Of a DNA stretch of 64,000 nt, positions 37,305-47,378 are shown piece after piece (positions within the stretch are counted from its first letter, which is position 1; each line of letters opens with the position of its first letter). The position numbers and the translations under genes are program-made. Below the pieces are notes generated by a model. That model worked only from the letters and a program-made list of their open reading frames with translations. It did not search any database and was not told the origin of the DNA. Source of the stretch: Tolypothrix sp. FACHB-123 (GTDB taxonomy: Bacteria; Cyanobacteriota; Cyanobacteriia; Cyanobacteriales; Nostocaceae); contig NZ_JACJRE010000021.1 of assembly GCF_014697075.1 (NCBI RefSeq), forward strand, positions 1 to 64,000, in the 5' to 3' direction.

Positions 37305-37700
37305 ATGGAAAATTGGCAAAAAGATTTGATGGACATCATTGAGACTGTGGCTGAGGAAGTAGAAGAGTTTTTCCTGGGAATGAGTGACATGGTAGACGCT
37401 TTTTTGGAACTCACAGAAGAAATTACTGAACAGGTACAAACTACAATTGCTACTGAAGTTGACCAGTATTTACAAGATTTAGCCGAGCCAATGTTTGAGG
37501 CTTACTGGGAACTAGAAGATGTAGTTACAGATTTAGATGCGGGTTTTCCCTATTCAGTTGAAGCCACAGCAGAAAAAAATCCGGCTTGTATCGGTTGTAC
37601 CCATTACCACGGGCAAGCTTATAGTGGTAATTTATTAGTCTGTGCCATGCATCCTCACGGTTGGGATGATAGTAATTGTCCAGACTGGGAGCAGGAGTAG
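37305..37700 (+). CDS. Conserved acidic protein with C-terminal Cys cluster
   Basis: The 131-residue protein is strongly acidic in the first 85 residues and mostly helical (DIIETVAEEVEEFF, LELTEEITEQVQ). The last 40 residues hold four Cys in CIGCTHYHGQ, LLVCAMHPHGW and NCPDWE, which could bind a metal or form a redox site. I do not recognise a named family, though such acidic-helix-plus-Cys proteins are common in cyanobacteria. There is no signal peptide. It precedes queF on the same strand with heptamer repeats between. Confidence 0.7.
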   Translation: MENWQKDLMDIIETVAEEVEEFFLGMSDMVDAFLELTEEITEQVQTTIATEVDQYLQDLAEPMFEAYWELEDVVTDLDAGFPYSVEATAEKNPACIGCTHYHGQAYSGNLLVCAMHPHGWDDSNCPDWEQE

Positions 37701-37746
37701 GGACTGGGAAGGGGGACAAGGAAGAATTATATAACACTTGCTCAAT

Positions 37747-37802
37747 GACAACTGACAACTGACAACTGACAACTGACTATTTGACAAATGACAACTGACA
37801 CC
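37747..37802. repeat. TGACAAC heptamer tandem repeats
   Basis: About eight tandem TGACAAC-like heptamers span the gap and the first codons of queF. They are the same class as those at 21567 and 22739. Confidence 0.8.
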
Positions 37803-38174
37803 AAAGAAATGAAATATGGCGAACGCGAGATTGCGGAAGGACAATTAATTACCTTTCCGAATCCGCGTGTGGGTAGGCGATATGACGTTAGCATTACTTT
37901 ACCGGAGTTTACTTGTAAATGTCCGTTTTCTGGCTATCCGGATTTTGCGACGATTTATATTACCTACGTCCCTGATGAGCGGGTAGTGGAATTAAAAGCG
38001 CTGAAGCTTTATATTAACAGTTACCGCGATCGCTATATTTCTCACGAGGAATCTGCAAATCAAATTCTTGATGATTTTGTCGCTGCTTGCGATCCTTTAG
38101 AGGCGACAGTCAAAGCAGATTTTACTCCCCGTGGTAATGTGCATACTGTGGTGGAAGTACGTCATCAAAAATAA
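37788..38174 (+). CDS. queF: NADPH-dependent preQ0 reductase
   Basis: QueF reduces 7-cyano-7-deazaguanine to preQ1 for queuosine in tRNA. The 128-residue protein is the short, unimodular type. The catalytic Cys lies in EFTCKCPFSGYPDFA, and the NADPH motif E-L-K-A-L-K-L-Y with YRDRYISHEE is present. The first residues of the frame overlap the heptamer repeat run, so ATG at 37809 is an alternative start. It is probably monocistronic; no other queuosine gene is nearby. Confidence 0.95.
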   Translation: MTTDTKEMKYGEREIAEGQLITFPNPRVGRRYDVSITLPEFTCKCPFSGYPDFATIYITYVPDERVVELKALKLYINSYRDRYISHEESANQILDDFVAACDPLEATVKADFTPRGNVHTVVEVRHQK

Positions 38175-38770
38175 TAATAATATTAATATTTTGGGTATTG
38201 GTAACTATATTTCTCAATGCGCAATGCCCAATGCCCCATGCCCCACGCTCATAAATACAACAACACCCAAGCTGCGACTTGCTTAGTGATTTCCTCTGTT
38301 TACTCAGGACACACGGGGTTACAATTACTAATTACATTCTCGCTATGTAATTACGTTTACTTGTATTACCCCCTCTTCACCACATTGAGGAAATATTAGC
38401 TTTCGAGTTGGGTGTTGTTGTTAGTTGACGAGACAGACTATGTAACAGCGTTTTTTACCTCTTAACTAACGTGGACTTTGTCTACTTGGCTGTTGTATCT
38501 GCCAGGGAAGCTTTGTAGCTTCAATTATTAAAATAGCACTATTAAATTATGGCGTCTGATTTTGAAAGCAAACTTTACTGATATGCAAATATACACTCAT
38601 TTTGTGTAACGGTTTATTAACTGTAGGGCATGGGGCATGGGGCATTGGATATTTATTAAACGTAACAGTGTTTATCTGGAAAAAAGCGATCGCTGTTTGT
38701 AGTCGAAAATCACAGAACAAATGTTCTAATTATAATTAGGACTTTTATTTAAAGTTGTGATGGAGTGGGG
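38175..38770. other. Non-coding region around a hairpin element
   Basis: About 600 bases without a supported gene. A run of ATGCCCAATGCCCCATGCCCC repeats (38223-38245) faces an inverted copy (38627-38646). Between them is the 165-base hairpin described separately. A short frame at 38217-38399 lies inside these repeats and is not credible. AT-rich sequence with a HIP1 site precedes the FecR gene. Confidence 0.6.
38257..38421. mobile_element. MITE-like long inverted-repeat element
   Basis: The ends are a perfect 14-base inverted repeat (ACAACAACACCCAA at 38257-38270 and its complement at 38408-38421). Inner segments also pair: ATTTCCTC with GAGGAAAT, GGGGTTACAA with TTGTATTACCCC, and TAATTACAT with ATGTAATTA around a 7-base loop. 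The whole 165 bases can fold as one hairpin. This is the shape of a miniature inverted-repeat element or a stable RNA hairpin. No transposase is present and no clear target duplication was found. Confidence 0.6.
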
Positions 38771-39832
38771 ATGGGGTCATTAAGTCAAAAGCTAATTGTG
38801 GGGATATGTCTCACTGCATCTTGGATAACTCCAGCATTGGCGCAGCAAGATTTACTTACCCGTGCAGAAGTTTACAAGTTGCAAAATCAAGTGCAATTGT
38901 TATTGAAAGATAAACCACCACGGGCGGCGAAAAAGGCTGATGTGTTGGTTCCTTTAGATGCACTACAAACAAAAACGCGATCGCGGGCTGAATTATTATT
39001 TAACGAAGGTGCGCTAGCGAGGATTGGTTCTAGTGCGACTTTTCTATTTAAACCAGGACTCCGGCGCTATGAAATCACTAACGGCGTTTATAAAGCAGAA
39101 ACTATTTTTCAATTGCAAAATGGTACAGCTGTAATCGCCAGTGCGGCTGGTAGTACAGGAACGACAATCGAAACGCCTCAAAGCCGGATTAATATTATTG
39201 CAGCCGCACCACCACCAGGTTCAGATATATTACCCCCAAATGTTACCAGTGGGGCTGTAGCTGTAACTCATAACGGTGCTACTAATACTACTCAAGTTTT
39301 TAATTTAACTAATTTACCTGTTACAGTTACCAATCTCAACGGAACTCAAACCCAAACTTTACAGGCTGGTCAAACAGTTACCGTTAACAATGGGGTAATC
39401 AGTCCAGTACAAAACTTTGACTTGCAGAAATTTTATCAAACCAGCCAATTAGCTACGGGATTAGGGCCGGGACAAGAAGCATTAGTAGCCCAAGAATCTC
39501 CGAATGTGCAGTTAATTCTCAATAAAGTGAGAAAAGAAACTTTAGCAGGATTAGAGACACAAAAAGTCTGGATTGAAGGTTTGTGTAATGTCAATTCCCG
39601 TGGTGGAGCTAGTACGCTCTCTACGAATTGTATCACTACTAACGATGACCCACTGCGGAAATTTGAAGACGATCGCAATCCCGTGACTCCCCAACCACCA
39701 AGAACAGACCAAGACAATCCAACTGGCGGTCAAACTGGCGGTCAAACTGGTGGTCAAACTGGTGGTCAAACTGGAAGGGATACTGGTGTACCAACAGGTG
39801 GTCAAACAGGCAATCAAGGACAAATACCTTAA
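38771..39832 (+). CDS. FecR-domain secreted protein
   Basis: From ATG at 38771 the product is about 353 residues. It has a signal peptide (LIVGICLTASWITPALAQ). A FecR-like domain follows (VLVPLDALQTKTRSRAELLFNEGALARIGSSATFLF, YEITNGVYKAETIF), then beta-rich sequence with TNTTQVFNLTNLPVTVTN, a Cys pair (LCNVN, TNCITT) and a low-complexity C-terminus with six GGQTG-like repeats. In cyanobacteria such proteins act in the cell envelope, often beside two-partner secretion or outer-membrane genes. No sigma factor is present, so it is not a classic FecIR system. The outer-membrane gene follows 52 bases later. Confidence 0.8.
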   Translation: MGSLSQKLIVGICLTASWITPALAQQDLLTRAEVYKLQNQVQLLLKDKPPRAAKKADVLVPLDALQTKTRSRAELLFNEGALARIGSSATFLFKPGLRRYEITNGVYKAETIFQLQNGTAVIASAAGSTGTTIETPQSRINIIAAAPPPGSDILPPNVTSGAVAVTHNGATNTTQVFNLTNLPVTVTNLNGTQTQTLQAGQTVTVNNGVISPVQNFDLQKFYQTSQLATGLGPGQEALVAQESPNVQLILNKVRKETLAGLETQKVWIEGLCNVNSRGGASTLSTNCITTNDDPLRKFEDDRNPVTPQPPRTDQDNPTGGQTGGQTGGQTGGQTGRDTGVPTGGQTGNQGQIP

Positions 39833-39884
39833 AATGCGATCGCACAATCAAGCAAACTGAATTTATTTGAAATTTTAAATAACC

Positions 39885-40850
39885 ATGCGTACTTATAAGA
39901 TTGCGCTTTGTTCGTTAGCTACCTTACTAATTTGGGACATTCATTCTAGTATCGCTTCTCCGCAACCATCACCAGAAGATACAATTGTCGTCCAACTACC
40001 TGTAGTTCCTGGCGATCCCAATAATCCCGCAGATTTTCCTGTCAATGACACTAATCAAGCGGTAGATCCGCAAGATGTAAAAGATGAATTAGGCGAGATT
40101 GAAATCATTACTCCCCGTCAACAACAACCACCTCAACGTCGCCAGCCAGATGTGCAACTATTACTGCGTTCCTCGGCTTTTACCAGTTCTAATATTACAG
40201 GTTTTGAAGCATTTCAACCGAGCGATACAGTATTTATTAATAGCGCCACCTTACTAGCAACACCCAAACTAGGAGAAGAAACCCGGTTAGTAGCGGCTGC
40301 TAGCGGTGGTTTGGTGAGATATGCTGACCAAGGAGACTTTAATTACAACTATCTCAACTTTAATGTGGGGATACAGCAAAGAATTGCTAGGGGAATGTAT
40401 GGTCAACTAGGATGGGTGCAGGAGAGACTATATAGAGATGGAAATGGCGATCGCTTATTATTAGATGATTCAGTTCGCTTAAGTGTAGGACGACAAGACC
40501 AATTAGGCGATCGCTTGAGATTAGATTCATTTTACGAACTCCGCGCCAGCTTTGCCACACCTAGCGAGCAAAATCGCGTTGCTAACACCTTAGGGGCGCG
40601 TTTGCGCTATGATATTACACCTCAACTTCAAGGTGCATTAGATTATCGCTTAAGTTTAAGAGACTTCACTCAACAAGAGAGATTTGATACGCAAAATCAA
40701 ATTGGGTTAGAAGCAATTTACAGTATTAATCCAGATTTTTTTATTAGTGGTTCAGCATCCTACCTTTTCGGTGCTTCATCCGATCCGAATGTTGATTTAG
40801 ATAATTTTTCTGTAGGGATAAGTATCGGGTTAAATGTACCTTTATTCTAA
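39885..40850 (+). CDS. Outer-membrane beta-barrel protein
   Basis: The 321-residue protein has an N-terminal signal sequence (CSLATLLIWDIHSSIAS), an acidic, Pro-rich linker, and from about residue 95 a series of alternating amphipathic strands ending in aromatic Phe (LNVPLF), the usual signal of outer-membrane barrels. Strand segments such as LNFNVGIQQRIARGMYGQLGW and SVRLSVGRQDQLGDRLRLDSFYELRASF resemble transporter barrels. It is probably co-transcribed with the FecR gene. Its substrate is not known. Confidence 0.75.
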   Translation: MRTYKIALCSLATLLIWDIHSSIASPQPSPEDTIVVQLPVVPGDPNNPADFPVNDTNQAVDPQDVKDELGEIEIITPRQQQPPQRRQPDVQLLLRSSAFTSSNITGFEAFQPSDTVFINSATLLATPKLGEETRLVAAASGGLVRYADQGDFNYNYLNFNVGIQQRIARGMYGQLGWVQERLYRDGNGDRLLLDDSVRLSVGRQDQLGDRLRLDSFYELRASFATPSEQNRVANTLGARLRYDITPQLQGALDYRLSLRDFTQQERFDTQNQIGLEAIYSINPDFFISGSASYLFGASSDPNVDLDNFSVGISIGLNVPLF

Positions 40851-40867
40851 ATAAATTATCTCTCTTT

Positions 40868-41085
40868 CCTTGGCGTCCTTGGCGTCTTGGCGGTTTATTT
40901 CAATAGATATTTAATACAATACGGTTTAGTTATGGACAATTGTGGTTTAACCCCTGGAAATGCTCGGTTTCATTCCTTAACCCAACCTTGTATCTTAGGA
41001 ACAGAGATAAGAGTAATACCAATTCGCTATGATGCAAGGAATATTTATTTAATGAACCGCCAAGACGCCAAGAACGCCAAGAGAA
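40868..41085. repeat. Inverted pair of CTTGGCGTCTTGGCGG repeats
   Basis: CTTGGCGTCTTGGCGGTT near 40880-40896 is matched by AACCGCCAAGACGCCAAG at 41055-41072, and the outer parts also match imperfectly. The arms enclose about 155 bases. A further CTCTGCGTTCTCTGCGG element lies at 41153-41175 and recurs at 17085. The rest of the 338-base gap shows no gene. Confidence 0.65.
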
Positions 41086-41188
41086 AAGAAGCAATTATTA
41101 AGTGCGAGTTTATAGAGAATGTGGTATGGCTCAAGAAATCTGTTGTTTCTCTCTGCGCTCTCTGCGTTCTCTGCGGTTTAAAATTCAT

Positions 41189-44100
41189 TTATTGAACCAC
41201 AGAGGGAATAGGAACATCCTTCAATTTTGATTGTTTCCCCCGCCACACCTTATAATATAAAATTGGCACAGCCGACCGCGATAATAGCAAAGATGCCACT
41301 TCCCCAGCCATCAAGGAAATCGCTAATCCCTGAAAAATTGGGTCAGTTAAAATAATTGCCGAACCAACTATTACTGCTGCGGCTGTTAATAACATCGGAC
41401 GGAATCGGACTGCACCCGCATCAATTACCGCTTCTTCTAAGGGTATTCCTTCTTTCAATCGCAGTTCAATAAAATCTACCAAAATAATTGAATTCCGCAC
41501 CACAATTCCAGCCCCCGCAATAAAGCCAATCATGGAGGTGGCGCTGAAAAATGCTCCCATTAACCAATGTGCTGGCATAATTCCTACTAAAGAAAAGGGA
41601 ATAGCAGCCATAATTACTAAGGGAGTAATAAACGATTGAAACCAACCGACAACCAGGGCATAAATTAACACCAACACCACAGCAAAAGCTATTCCTAAAT
41701 CGCGGAATACTTCAAATGTAACGTGCCATTCCCCATCCCATTTGATGCCGAATTTTTCTGTAATTGGTGGTTGTTCGGTAAAGTAGGTAGCAATGTTATA
41801 GCCTTTAGTATGGGAGAGTTTATCGATTTGAGATTGCACGTTGAGCATAGCATAAACTGCACTTTCAACTTTGCCGGCGACATCAGCAGTTACATAAACT
41901 ACAGGCTGTAAGTTTTTGTGATAAATACTGTGGTCTGCTGTGGTGGTTTCGGTTTTAATTAAGTCGCTGACAGCTACTAAATTTCCGTTGACTCCTTTGA
42001 TTTTTAAGGATTTCAGGTTTGCTAAACTGGTACGATTAGCCTGATTTAAACGCAAATTAATCGCTACATCTTCGCGGGATTTGGCATCATGTAGTAAACC
42101 CACATTTTGCCCAGATAACGCAATTTGTAAAACTTGAGAAATTTGCGCTGGACTAATACCATTAAGGGCGGCTTTTTCGCGATCAATTACTAATTGATAT
42201 TCTGTTTGTGGTGATTCCATGTACCAATCCACATCGACAATATCGGCGGTATCTTTATAAATTTGGCGGATTTGTCGCGCTAGTTCAATTTGTTTTTCGT
42301 AATCTGCACCGTAGACTTCAGTAACCAAAGTTTGCAATACTGGTGGCCCTGGGGGTATTTCTGCTACTTGTACGCGGGCGTTATACTTATCGGCAATTTG
42401 CTTTAATTGAGGGCGGATAGCTTTAGCAATATCATGACTTTGGCGATGGCGAACGCCTTTTGGTAAAAAATTCACCTGCATATCTGCGATATTCGCACCA
42501 GAACGCAAAAAGTAATGTCGCACCAAGCCATTAAAGTTGTAAGGTGAAGCAGTGCCGATATAGCTTTGATAATTAGTTACTTCTGGGACTGTAGTTAAAT
42601 ATTGTCCCATTTCTCGCGTTACCCTCGCCGTTTGTTCTAGGGTTGTCCCTTCTGGCATATTTAAGACAATCTGCAATTCGCTTTTGTTGTCGTAGGGTAG
42701 CATTTTCAGAATTACTAACCGAAATCCGGCTAATCCTAAAGCTGCTATTAATAAGGCTAGTGTTCCCGCAATAAAAGCATTTCCCCATTGACGACGCGCA
42801 ATTAATGGACTCATGAAACGGCGATACAATCGGCTGAGAAAGTCTTCCTCCTCATGTCCATGATTGTGAGTGTTATAATTCCCAAAAAACCGCATCGTCG
42901 CCCAAGGGACAACAATAAACGCCACTAAAGCTGAGAATATCATAGCGGCGGAGGCTCCTAAAGGAATTGGGCGCATATATGGCCCCATTAAGCCGCCCAC
43001 AAACGCCATTGGTAAAATTGCCGCAATTACGGTTAATGTCGCCAAAATCGTCGGATTTCCCACCTCGTCTACAGCTTCGAGGACTATTTTTTGTAGCGTC
43101 TTTTGGCGGTTGCGCGATAGCTGAAGTCGGGTTTTGTTTTCGGGAAGTTGTAGATGACGACCAACATTTTCTACCACCACGATCGCATCATCGACTAAAA
43201 TCCCAATGGAGAAGATTAGCGCAAAAAATGTTACACGGTTTAAAGTAAAGCCGTAAAATACAAAACTAGCCAGAGTTAGCGCTAAGGTTACAGGGATAGA
43301 GACAGCCACTACCATCGCCTCTTTTTTACCCAGTGCAAACCACATAAGGACAGTAACAGAAATTACTGCAATCCCCATGTGGACTAATAACTCATTAGAA
43401 CGTTCGGCGGCGGTTTCGCCATAATCCCGCGTGACTGTTAGCTGTACATAGTTGGGGATGTAATTGTGCTGAATTTCCTTTAATTTGTGCAATACATGAT
43501 GGGAAACTTGAATTGCATTTGCACCCTGACGTTTTGCGATCGCAATTGTCACCGCATCCGCTTCACCCTGAGTTGCTTTTTTACCCTGTCCAAAAAATAC
43601 ATAACTAGCTGGTTCTTCTGCACCATCAGTAATATTAGCGACATCCCGCAAATATACAGGTTGATTATTCGCTACACTCACAACTAAATTTTGAGCATCT
43701 GATGCCGAGCGAATAAAGCTTTGAGTTCTAATTAAGAAAGATTGATTATTTTGACTCAAAGCACCGCTTGCTAGCTCTGTATTTTGTAACTGTAAAGCTT
43801 GAGAAATATCTAAGGGAGTTAAACCAAATGCATTTAACCTCACTGGGTCAATTTCGATACGTAGCTGTCGTTTTTGACCGCCGATAATGGTAGTTTCGGA
43901 AACATCTGGTACTTGCTTTATCTGCTCATCTAATTGCGCCGCTATTTGGCGTAAATCGGTAGCGTTGGCTTGATTACTCCACAAAGTTAGGGTGAGAATA
44001 GGGACATCATCAATGGCGCGAGATTTAATTAAAGGTTGAGAAACACCAGCAGGTATTTTATCGAAGTTAGCATAGAGTTTGTTGTAAAGTTGAACAATAG

Positions 44101-44464
44101 CATCTTCGGTTTTTTGACCAACATAAAACCGGACAATAGCAACAGATGAACCAGGGCGAGAAGTAGAATAAACATACTCAACACCTGGTAATTCTTTAAT
44201 TAACTTCTCCATTGGGAAGGTAACACGCTGTTCTACCTCTTTGGCTGTAGCACCGGGCATTTGCACGAATACATCTGCCATTGGCACTGTAATTTGCGGT
44301 TCTTCTTCGCGGGGGAGAATTATTGTTGCTCCAATGCCTAATAATAATGAAACTAAAATAATTAGGGGAGTTAATTTAGAGTCAATAAATTTCTTGGCTA
44401 GTCTGCCAACAAAACCAAGTTTAGATTGATGTTGTAGTTTTGGTTCTGAACTTTTACCGTTCAT
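41189..44464 (-). CDS. RND-family efflux pump permease
   Basis: This 1091-residue protein is a full RND transporter: N-terminal helix with [28 protein letters not shown], two large periplasmic loops, and two bundles of six helices. The proton-relay pair is in [14 protein letters not shown], and [15 protein letters not shown] marks the second bundle. The acidic pair suggests a drug/anion-type rather than a heavy-metal-type pump. Its adaptor is encoded four genes upstream in the same direction; the outer-membrane partner (TolC-like) is not in the window. Context suggests export of sulfur-related or toxic compounds, which is an inference. It is 173 bases from the permease gene upstream. Confidence 0.9.
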   Translation of the reverse strand: MNGKSSEPKLQHQSKLGFVGRLAKKFIDSKLTPLIILVSLLLGIGATIILPREEEPQITVPMADVFVQMPGATAKEVEQRVTFPMEKLIKELPGVEYVYSTSRPGSSVAIVRFYVGQKTEDAIVQLYNKLYANFDKIPAGVSQPLIKSRAIDDVPILTLTLWSNQANATDLRQIAAQLDEQIKQVPDVSETTIIGGQKRQLRIEIDPVRLNAFGLTPLDISQALQLQNTELASGALSQNNQSFLIRTQSFIRSASDAQNLVVSVANNQPVYLRDVANITDGAEEPASYVFFGQGKKATQGEADAVTIAIAKRQGANAIQVSHHVLHKLKEIQHNYIPNYVQLTVTRDYGETAAERSNELLVHMGIAVISVTVLMWFALGKKEAMVVAVSIPVTLALTLASFVFYGFTLNRVTFFALIFSIGILVDDAIVVVENVGRHLQLPENKTRLQLSRNRQKTLQKIVLEAVDEVGNPTILATLTVIAAILPMAFVGGLMGPYMRPIPLGASAAMIFSALVAFIVVPWATMRFFGNYNTHNHGHEEEDFLSRLYRRFMSPLIARRQWGNAFIAGTLALLIAALGLAGFRLVILKMLPYDNKSELQIVLNMPEGTTLEQTARVTREMGQYLTTVPEVTNYQSYIGTASPYNFNGLVRHYFLRSGANIADMQVNFLPKGVRHRQSHDIAKAIRPQLKQIADKYNARVQVAEIPPGPPVLQTLVTEVYGADYEKQIELARQIRQIYKDTADIVDVDWYMESPQTEYQLVIDREKAALNGISPAQISQVLQIALSGQNVGLLHDAKSREDVAINLRLNQANRTSLANLKSLKIKGVNGNLVAVSDLIKTETTTADHSIYHKNLQPVVYVTADVAGKVESAVYAMLNVQSQIDKLSHTKGYNIATYFTEQPPITEKFGIKWDGEWHVTFEVFRDLGIAFAVVLVLIYALVVGWFQSFITPLVIMAAIPFSLVGIMPAHWLMGAFFSATSMIGFIAGAGIVVRNSIILVDFIELRLKEGIPLEEAVIDAGAVRFRPMLLTAAAVIVGSAIILTDPIFQGLAISLMAGEVASLLLSRSAVPILYYKVWRGKQSKLKDVPIPSVVQ

Positions 44465-44637
44465 GGATTTAGGATTGTAGATTGTGCTAATTCGTAATTC
44501 GTAATTCGTAATTTGTAATTACATAGATTTCTAGATTTAAATCTGTTGCCCAACTTTAGAGAATTGGCAGCAGCAAGAGGAGGGAAGTCTAAAAATTAGA
44601 TTTGAATAAAGTTACTGCTTGAAGTTTACGAAAAAAA

Positions 44638-45633
44638 TCAGGTTAGTAGAAAATTAAATAGATAGCCAACGCTGATAATACCGACTGTGACCAAAGAGAT
44701 AAATACTAATAGTAGTTTTGGCTGCAATACTTTCCGTAAAATCACTATTTCTGGTAGAGATAGGGCAGTTACAGCCATTGTGAAAGAAAGCACGGTTCCT
44801 AAAGGCATTCCTTTATGAACTAGAGCTTCGGTAATCGGTAAAACCCCAGCAATATTGGCGTAAAGAGGAACGCCGATCATAGTAGCTATTGGCACAGCTA
44901 GTGGATTACTCGCACCTGCCCAACTTGTAATCAAATCTGCTGGTACATAGCCGTGAATCCCTGCGCCAATCGCAATTCCGAAAACAACATACAGCCAGAC
45001 TGACTGGAAAATTTGGCTAGACTGGAACTGGCCTTGCTGAAATCGCTGTTTCCATGTCATAGCATTGTCATCAAAATCAAGCTGCTCGTAGTTTTGCGGC
45101 TGACGATTTTTTTGTAGTTCCCAGACAAATGGCTCTACCCATGTTTCTAAGTTCAGCAAGCCAATTGTATAACCTGCCACTAGTGCCAGTAGTACCCCAA
45201 ATCCGATATACATCAAAGTGACTTTGGCTCCGAACATTCCCCAGAGTAATATCACCGCAACTTCATTCACCATTGGCGCAGATATTAAATAGGAAAAAGT
45301 CACGCCTAATGGTACGCCAGCTTCTAAAAATCCGATAAACAAAGGTACAGCAGAACATGAACAAAACGGGGTCACAATCCCTACCATTGCTGCCATAAAA
45401 TTACCAAGAATGGTACGTTTTCCTCCCAACCAATACCGGACTTTTTCTGGTTGTAAAAAAGTTTGCAGCGTACCGACCACAAAACTAATAATGATTAATA
45501 ATGTCAAAACTTTAGGAACATCGTAGAGAAAAAAGTGCAGACTAGACCCCAAATTAGATTCTAAAGATAAACCCAAAATTTGGGTAACAATTTTAGTCGC
45601 CAGCCAATTAAAGGGAGAAAATGGGTCAGCCAT
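44638..45633 (-). CDS. ArsP-like permease (DUF318 family)
   Basis: The 331-residue integral membrane protein has eight or so helices and the family hallmarks PFCSCSAVPLFIGFLEAGVPLG and MVNEVAVILLWGMFG, followed by a second half with PLYANIAGVLPI and SLPEIVILRKVL. Members transport trivalent organoarsenicals or possibly small sulfur species. It starts 10 bases after the small thioredoxin-like gene, an arrangement common for this family. The Cys pair in CSCS may bind thiol-reactive substrates. The real substrate here is unknown; its place in a sulfide gene set makes a sulfur compound possible. Confidence 0.85.
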   Translation of the reverse strand: MADPFSPFNWLATKIVTQILGLSLESNLGSSLHFFLYDVPKVLTLLIIISFVVGTLQTFLQPEKVRYWLGGKRTILGNFMAAMVGIVTPFCSCSAVPLFIGFLEAGVPLGVTFSYLISAPMVNEVAVILLWGMFGAKVTLMYIGFGVLLALVAGYTIGLLNLETWVEPFVWELQKNRQPQNYEQLDFDDNAMTWKQRFQQGQFQSSQIFQSVWLYVVFGIAIGAGIHGYVPADLITSWAGASNPLAVPIATMIGVPLYANIAGVLPITEALVHKGMPLGTVLSFTMAVTALSLPEIVILRKVLQPKLLLVFISLVTVGIISVGYLFNFLLT

Positions 45634-45643
45634 TAGCTTATTC

Positions 45644-45904
45644 TCAACTTTGTTGTAGTATGTTTTGTTGAATGTTTTGCTGAATTTGTACAGCAGGTAA
45701 AACCTGACCTTTGCTAATCAGTTTTTGGTTAACGAACAAGGCAGGAGTAGAGATAATACCTCGCTGGGCAATTTCTATAGGATCGGTGATATGGCTGATT
45801 TCTGCTTCGATGCCTAAGTTGGCGATCGCTTCTTTGGCATTCGCTGTTAACTGTTGACATTTCTTACAGCCTGTGCCGAAAACTTCAACTTTTATCGTAC
45901 TCAT
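45644..45904 (-). CDS. Small thioredoxin-like redox protein
   Basis: From ATG at 45904 the product is 86 residues: a minimal thioredoxin fold with active site GTGCKKCQQL (CxxC) and cis-Pro in ISTPALFVN. It belongs to the redox-active disulfide protein type found beside ArsP-like permeases. GGAG nine bases upstream decides this start over the in-frame ATG at 45931. It may reduce or deliver thiol-bound substrate to the permease. The start follows the adaptor stop by 27 bases. Confidence 0.85.
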   Translation of the reverse strand: MSTIKVEVFGTGCKKCQQLTANAKEAIANLGIEAEISHITDPIEIAQRGIISTPALFVNQKLISKGQVLPAVQIQQNIQQNILQQS

Positions 45905-45931
45905 GAGTACAACTCCTTTATTTATTAACAT

Positions 45932-47365
45932 TTATTTATTAGCAACAACCTGCTGTCCATCTCGCAGTTCTTCCACATTGCTAGTAATGATGCGATCGCC
46001 TGTTTCTAACCCGGAAACAATTTCTACTTTTTTCTCTTGCATCTTCCCGGTTTTTACCCAGCGTAATTGAGCAGTATTATTCGCAGCAATTACATAAACA
46101 CCTTCTAATTGACCGCGCTGAAAAACAGCATTTTCCGGAATCATCATCACTGTGCGCGTTTCACGAGGTAATTCTAAGCGCCCAAACATTCCTGGCATTA
46201 ATTGATAGGAGTTATCCAAAGCAACTTTTACCGTAAAACTACGTGAATTTAAGTTAGCAGAAGGTACAATTTGCCGCACGCGACCAGTAACGTAACGGTT
46301 CACAGTATCTAACTGTACTGTTACTTCGTCCCCTAATTTAACTAGAGAAATCAATGATTCTGGGACTGCGACAGTTAAACGTAGGCGGTTGGTGCTTTCT
46401 AATGTCACTATAGGCTGTCCTGGCCCGGCGATCGCACCCACTTCTGTATGCTTTTTAGTAATCACGCCGGCAAAGGGGGCGGTAACGGTGCCATAGTTTA
46501 AGTTAGCGAGGGTTTGCTGTTGTCCGGCTTTGGCTTGCTGAACTTGGGAACGTGCTTGTTCTACACCGCCTTTGGCTTGCTGGACTTGGGAACTGGCTTG
46601 TTGTACGCCGGCTTTGGCGCGATCAATTCCCCGTTTGGCTTGATCGATACCGGCTTTGGCTTGTTTAATTCTGGCTTGAATCAATGCGACTTGTGTATTT
46701 GCTTGATCCAACTGTGACTGACTCACAGCGCCATCTTTTTGTAGCATCGCCATGCGGCGTTGATTTAATTGCGCATCAGCTAGCTGTGCTTCTGCTTCTT
46801 GTAGTTGGGCTTCGGCTTCACGTTGCGCCGCTTCCGCTTGATTTAACTGTGCTTCAGCTTGAGATTTACTAGCTATTGCTTGAGTTTCTGCGGCTGAGGC
46901 GACTGTAACGCCAGCTTGCGCTTGAGCAATGGCGGCTAATGCTTGATTACCTTGGGCTTGGATATCTTTAACATCAATAATGGCGAGGACTTGACCGGCT
47001 TTAACTTTGTCACCTTCTGCTACAGGTAAACTTTGAATTTGTCCCTGAATGCGGCTGGTTGTTGTGACAGTTTCTACAGATTCGATAGTACCAGTGAGAC
47101 TGCTGCCACCAGCAATAGATTCTGGGGCGGCTGTTGTCGTTTCCACTTCTAGGGGTTGGAGATGGGCGGTTATGGTTTCCGTTGATTCGGAAGGGTGACG
47201 CAATAACCACAACCAAGCCACACCCCCAAAAGCGATCGAAAAAACGCTAATTAAAGCGATCGCCCGCAGCCGCTTGGGTTTTTTGGGTTGTAGTTCTGGG
47301 GCTGGTTCTGTGGTAATTTCTGTATGAGTAGCTTCCAAGTGAACGGACGATTGATCGTTAAACAT
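45932..47365 (-). CDS. RND pump periplasmic adaptor protein
   Basis: The 477-residue membrane-fusion protein has an N-terminal anchor (IALISVFSIAFGGVAWLWLL), a lipoyl-like half (VAEGDKVKAGQVLAIID), an unusually long alpha-hairpin and the beta-barrel parts (TVTAPFAGVITKKHTEVGAI, RLELPRETRTVMMIPENAVF). The hairpin is built from repeated units such as AKAGIDQAKRGIDRAKAG and QQASSQVQQAKGG, clear internal duplication. It links the RND permease at 41189 to an outer-membrane channel. It starts 13 bases after the rhodanese stop, so it shares that operon. Confidence 0.9.
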   Translation of the reverse strand: MFNDQSSVHLEATHTEITTEPAPELQPKKPKRLRAIALISVFSIAFGGVAWLWLLRHPSESTETITAHLQPLEVETTTAAPESIAGGSSLTGTIESVETVTTTSRIQGQIQSLPVAEGDKVKAGQVLAIIDVKDIQAQGNQALAAIAQAQAGVTVASAAETQAIASKSQAEAQLNQAEAAQREAEAQLQEAEAQLADAQLNQRRMAMLQKDGAVSQSQLDQANTQVALIQARIKQAKAGIDQAKRGIDRAKAGVQQASSQVQQAKGGVEQARSQVQQAKAGQQQTLANLNYGTVTAPFAGVITKKHTEVGAIAGPGQPIVTLESTNRLRLTVAVPESLISLVKLGDEVTVQLDTVNRYVTGRVRQIVPSANLNSRSFTVKVALDNSYQLMPGMFGRLELPRETRTVMMIPENAVFQRGQLEGVYVIAANNTAQLRWVKTGKMQEKKVEIVSGLETGDRIITSNVEELRDGQQVVANK

Positions 47366-47378
47366 AAGTTTTATCTAG

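Noticed and set aside
38217..38399. Open frame of 60 residues after queF
   Set aside because: It lies within ATGCCCC repeats and the hairpin element; its sequence follows the repeats and resembles no protein.
40887..41195. Open frame of 102 residues between the barrel and RND genes
   Set aside because: Built from dispersed CTTGGCG and CTCTGCG repeats; composition is that of repeat DNA.
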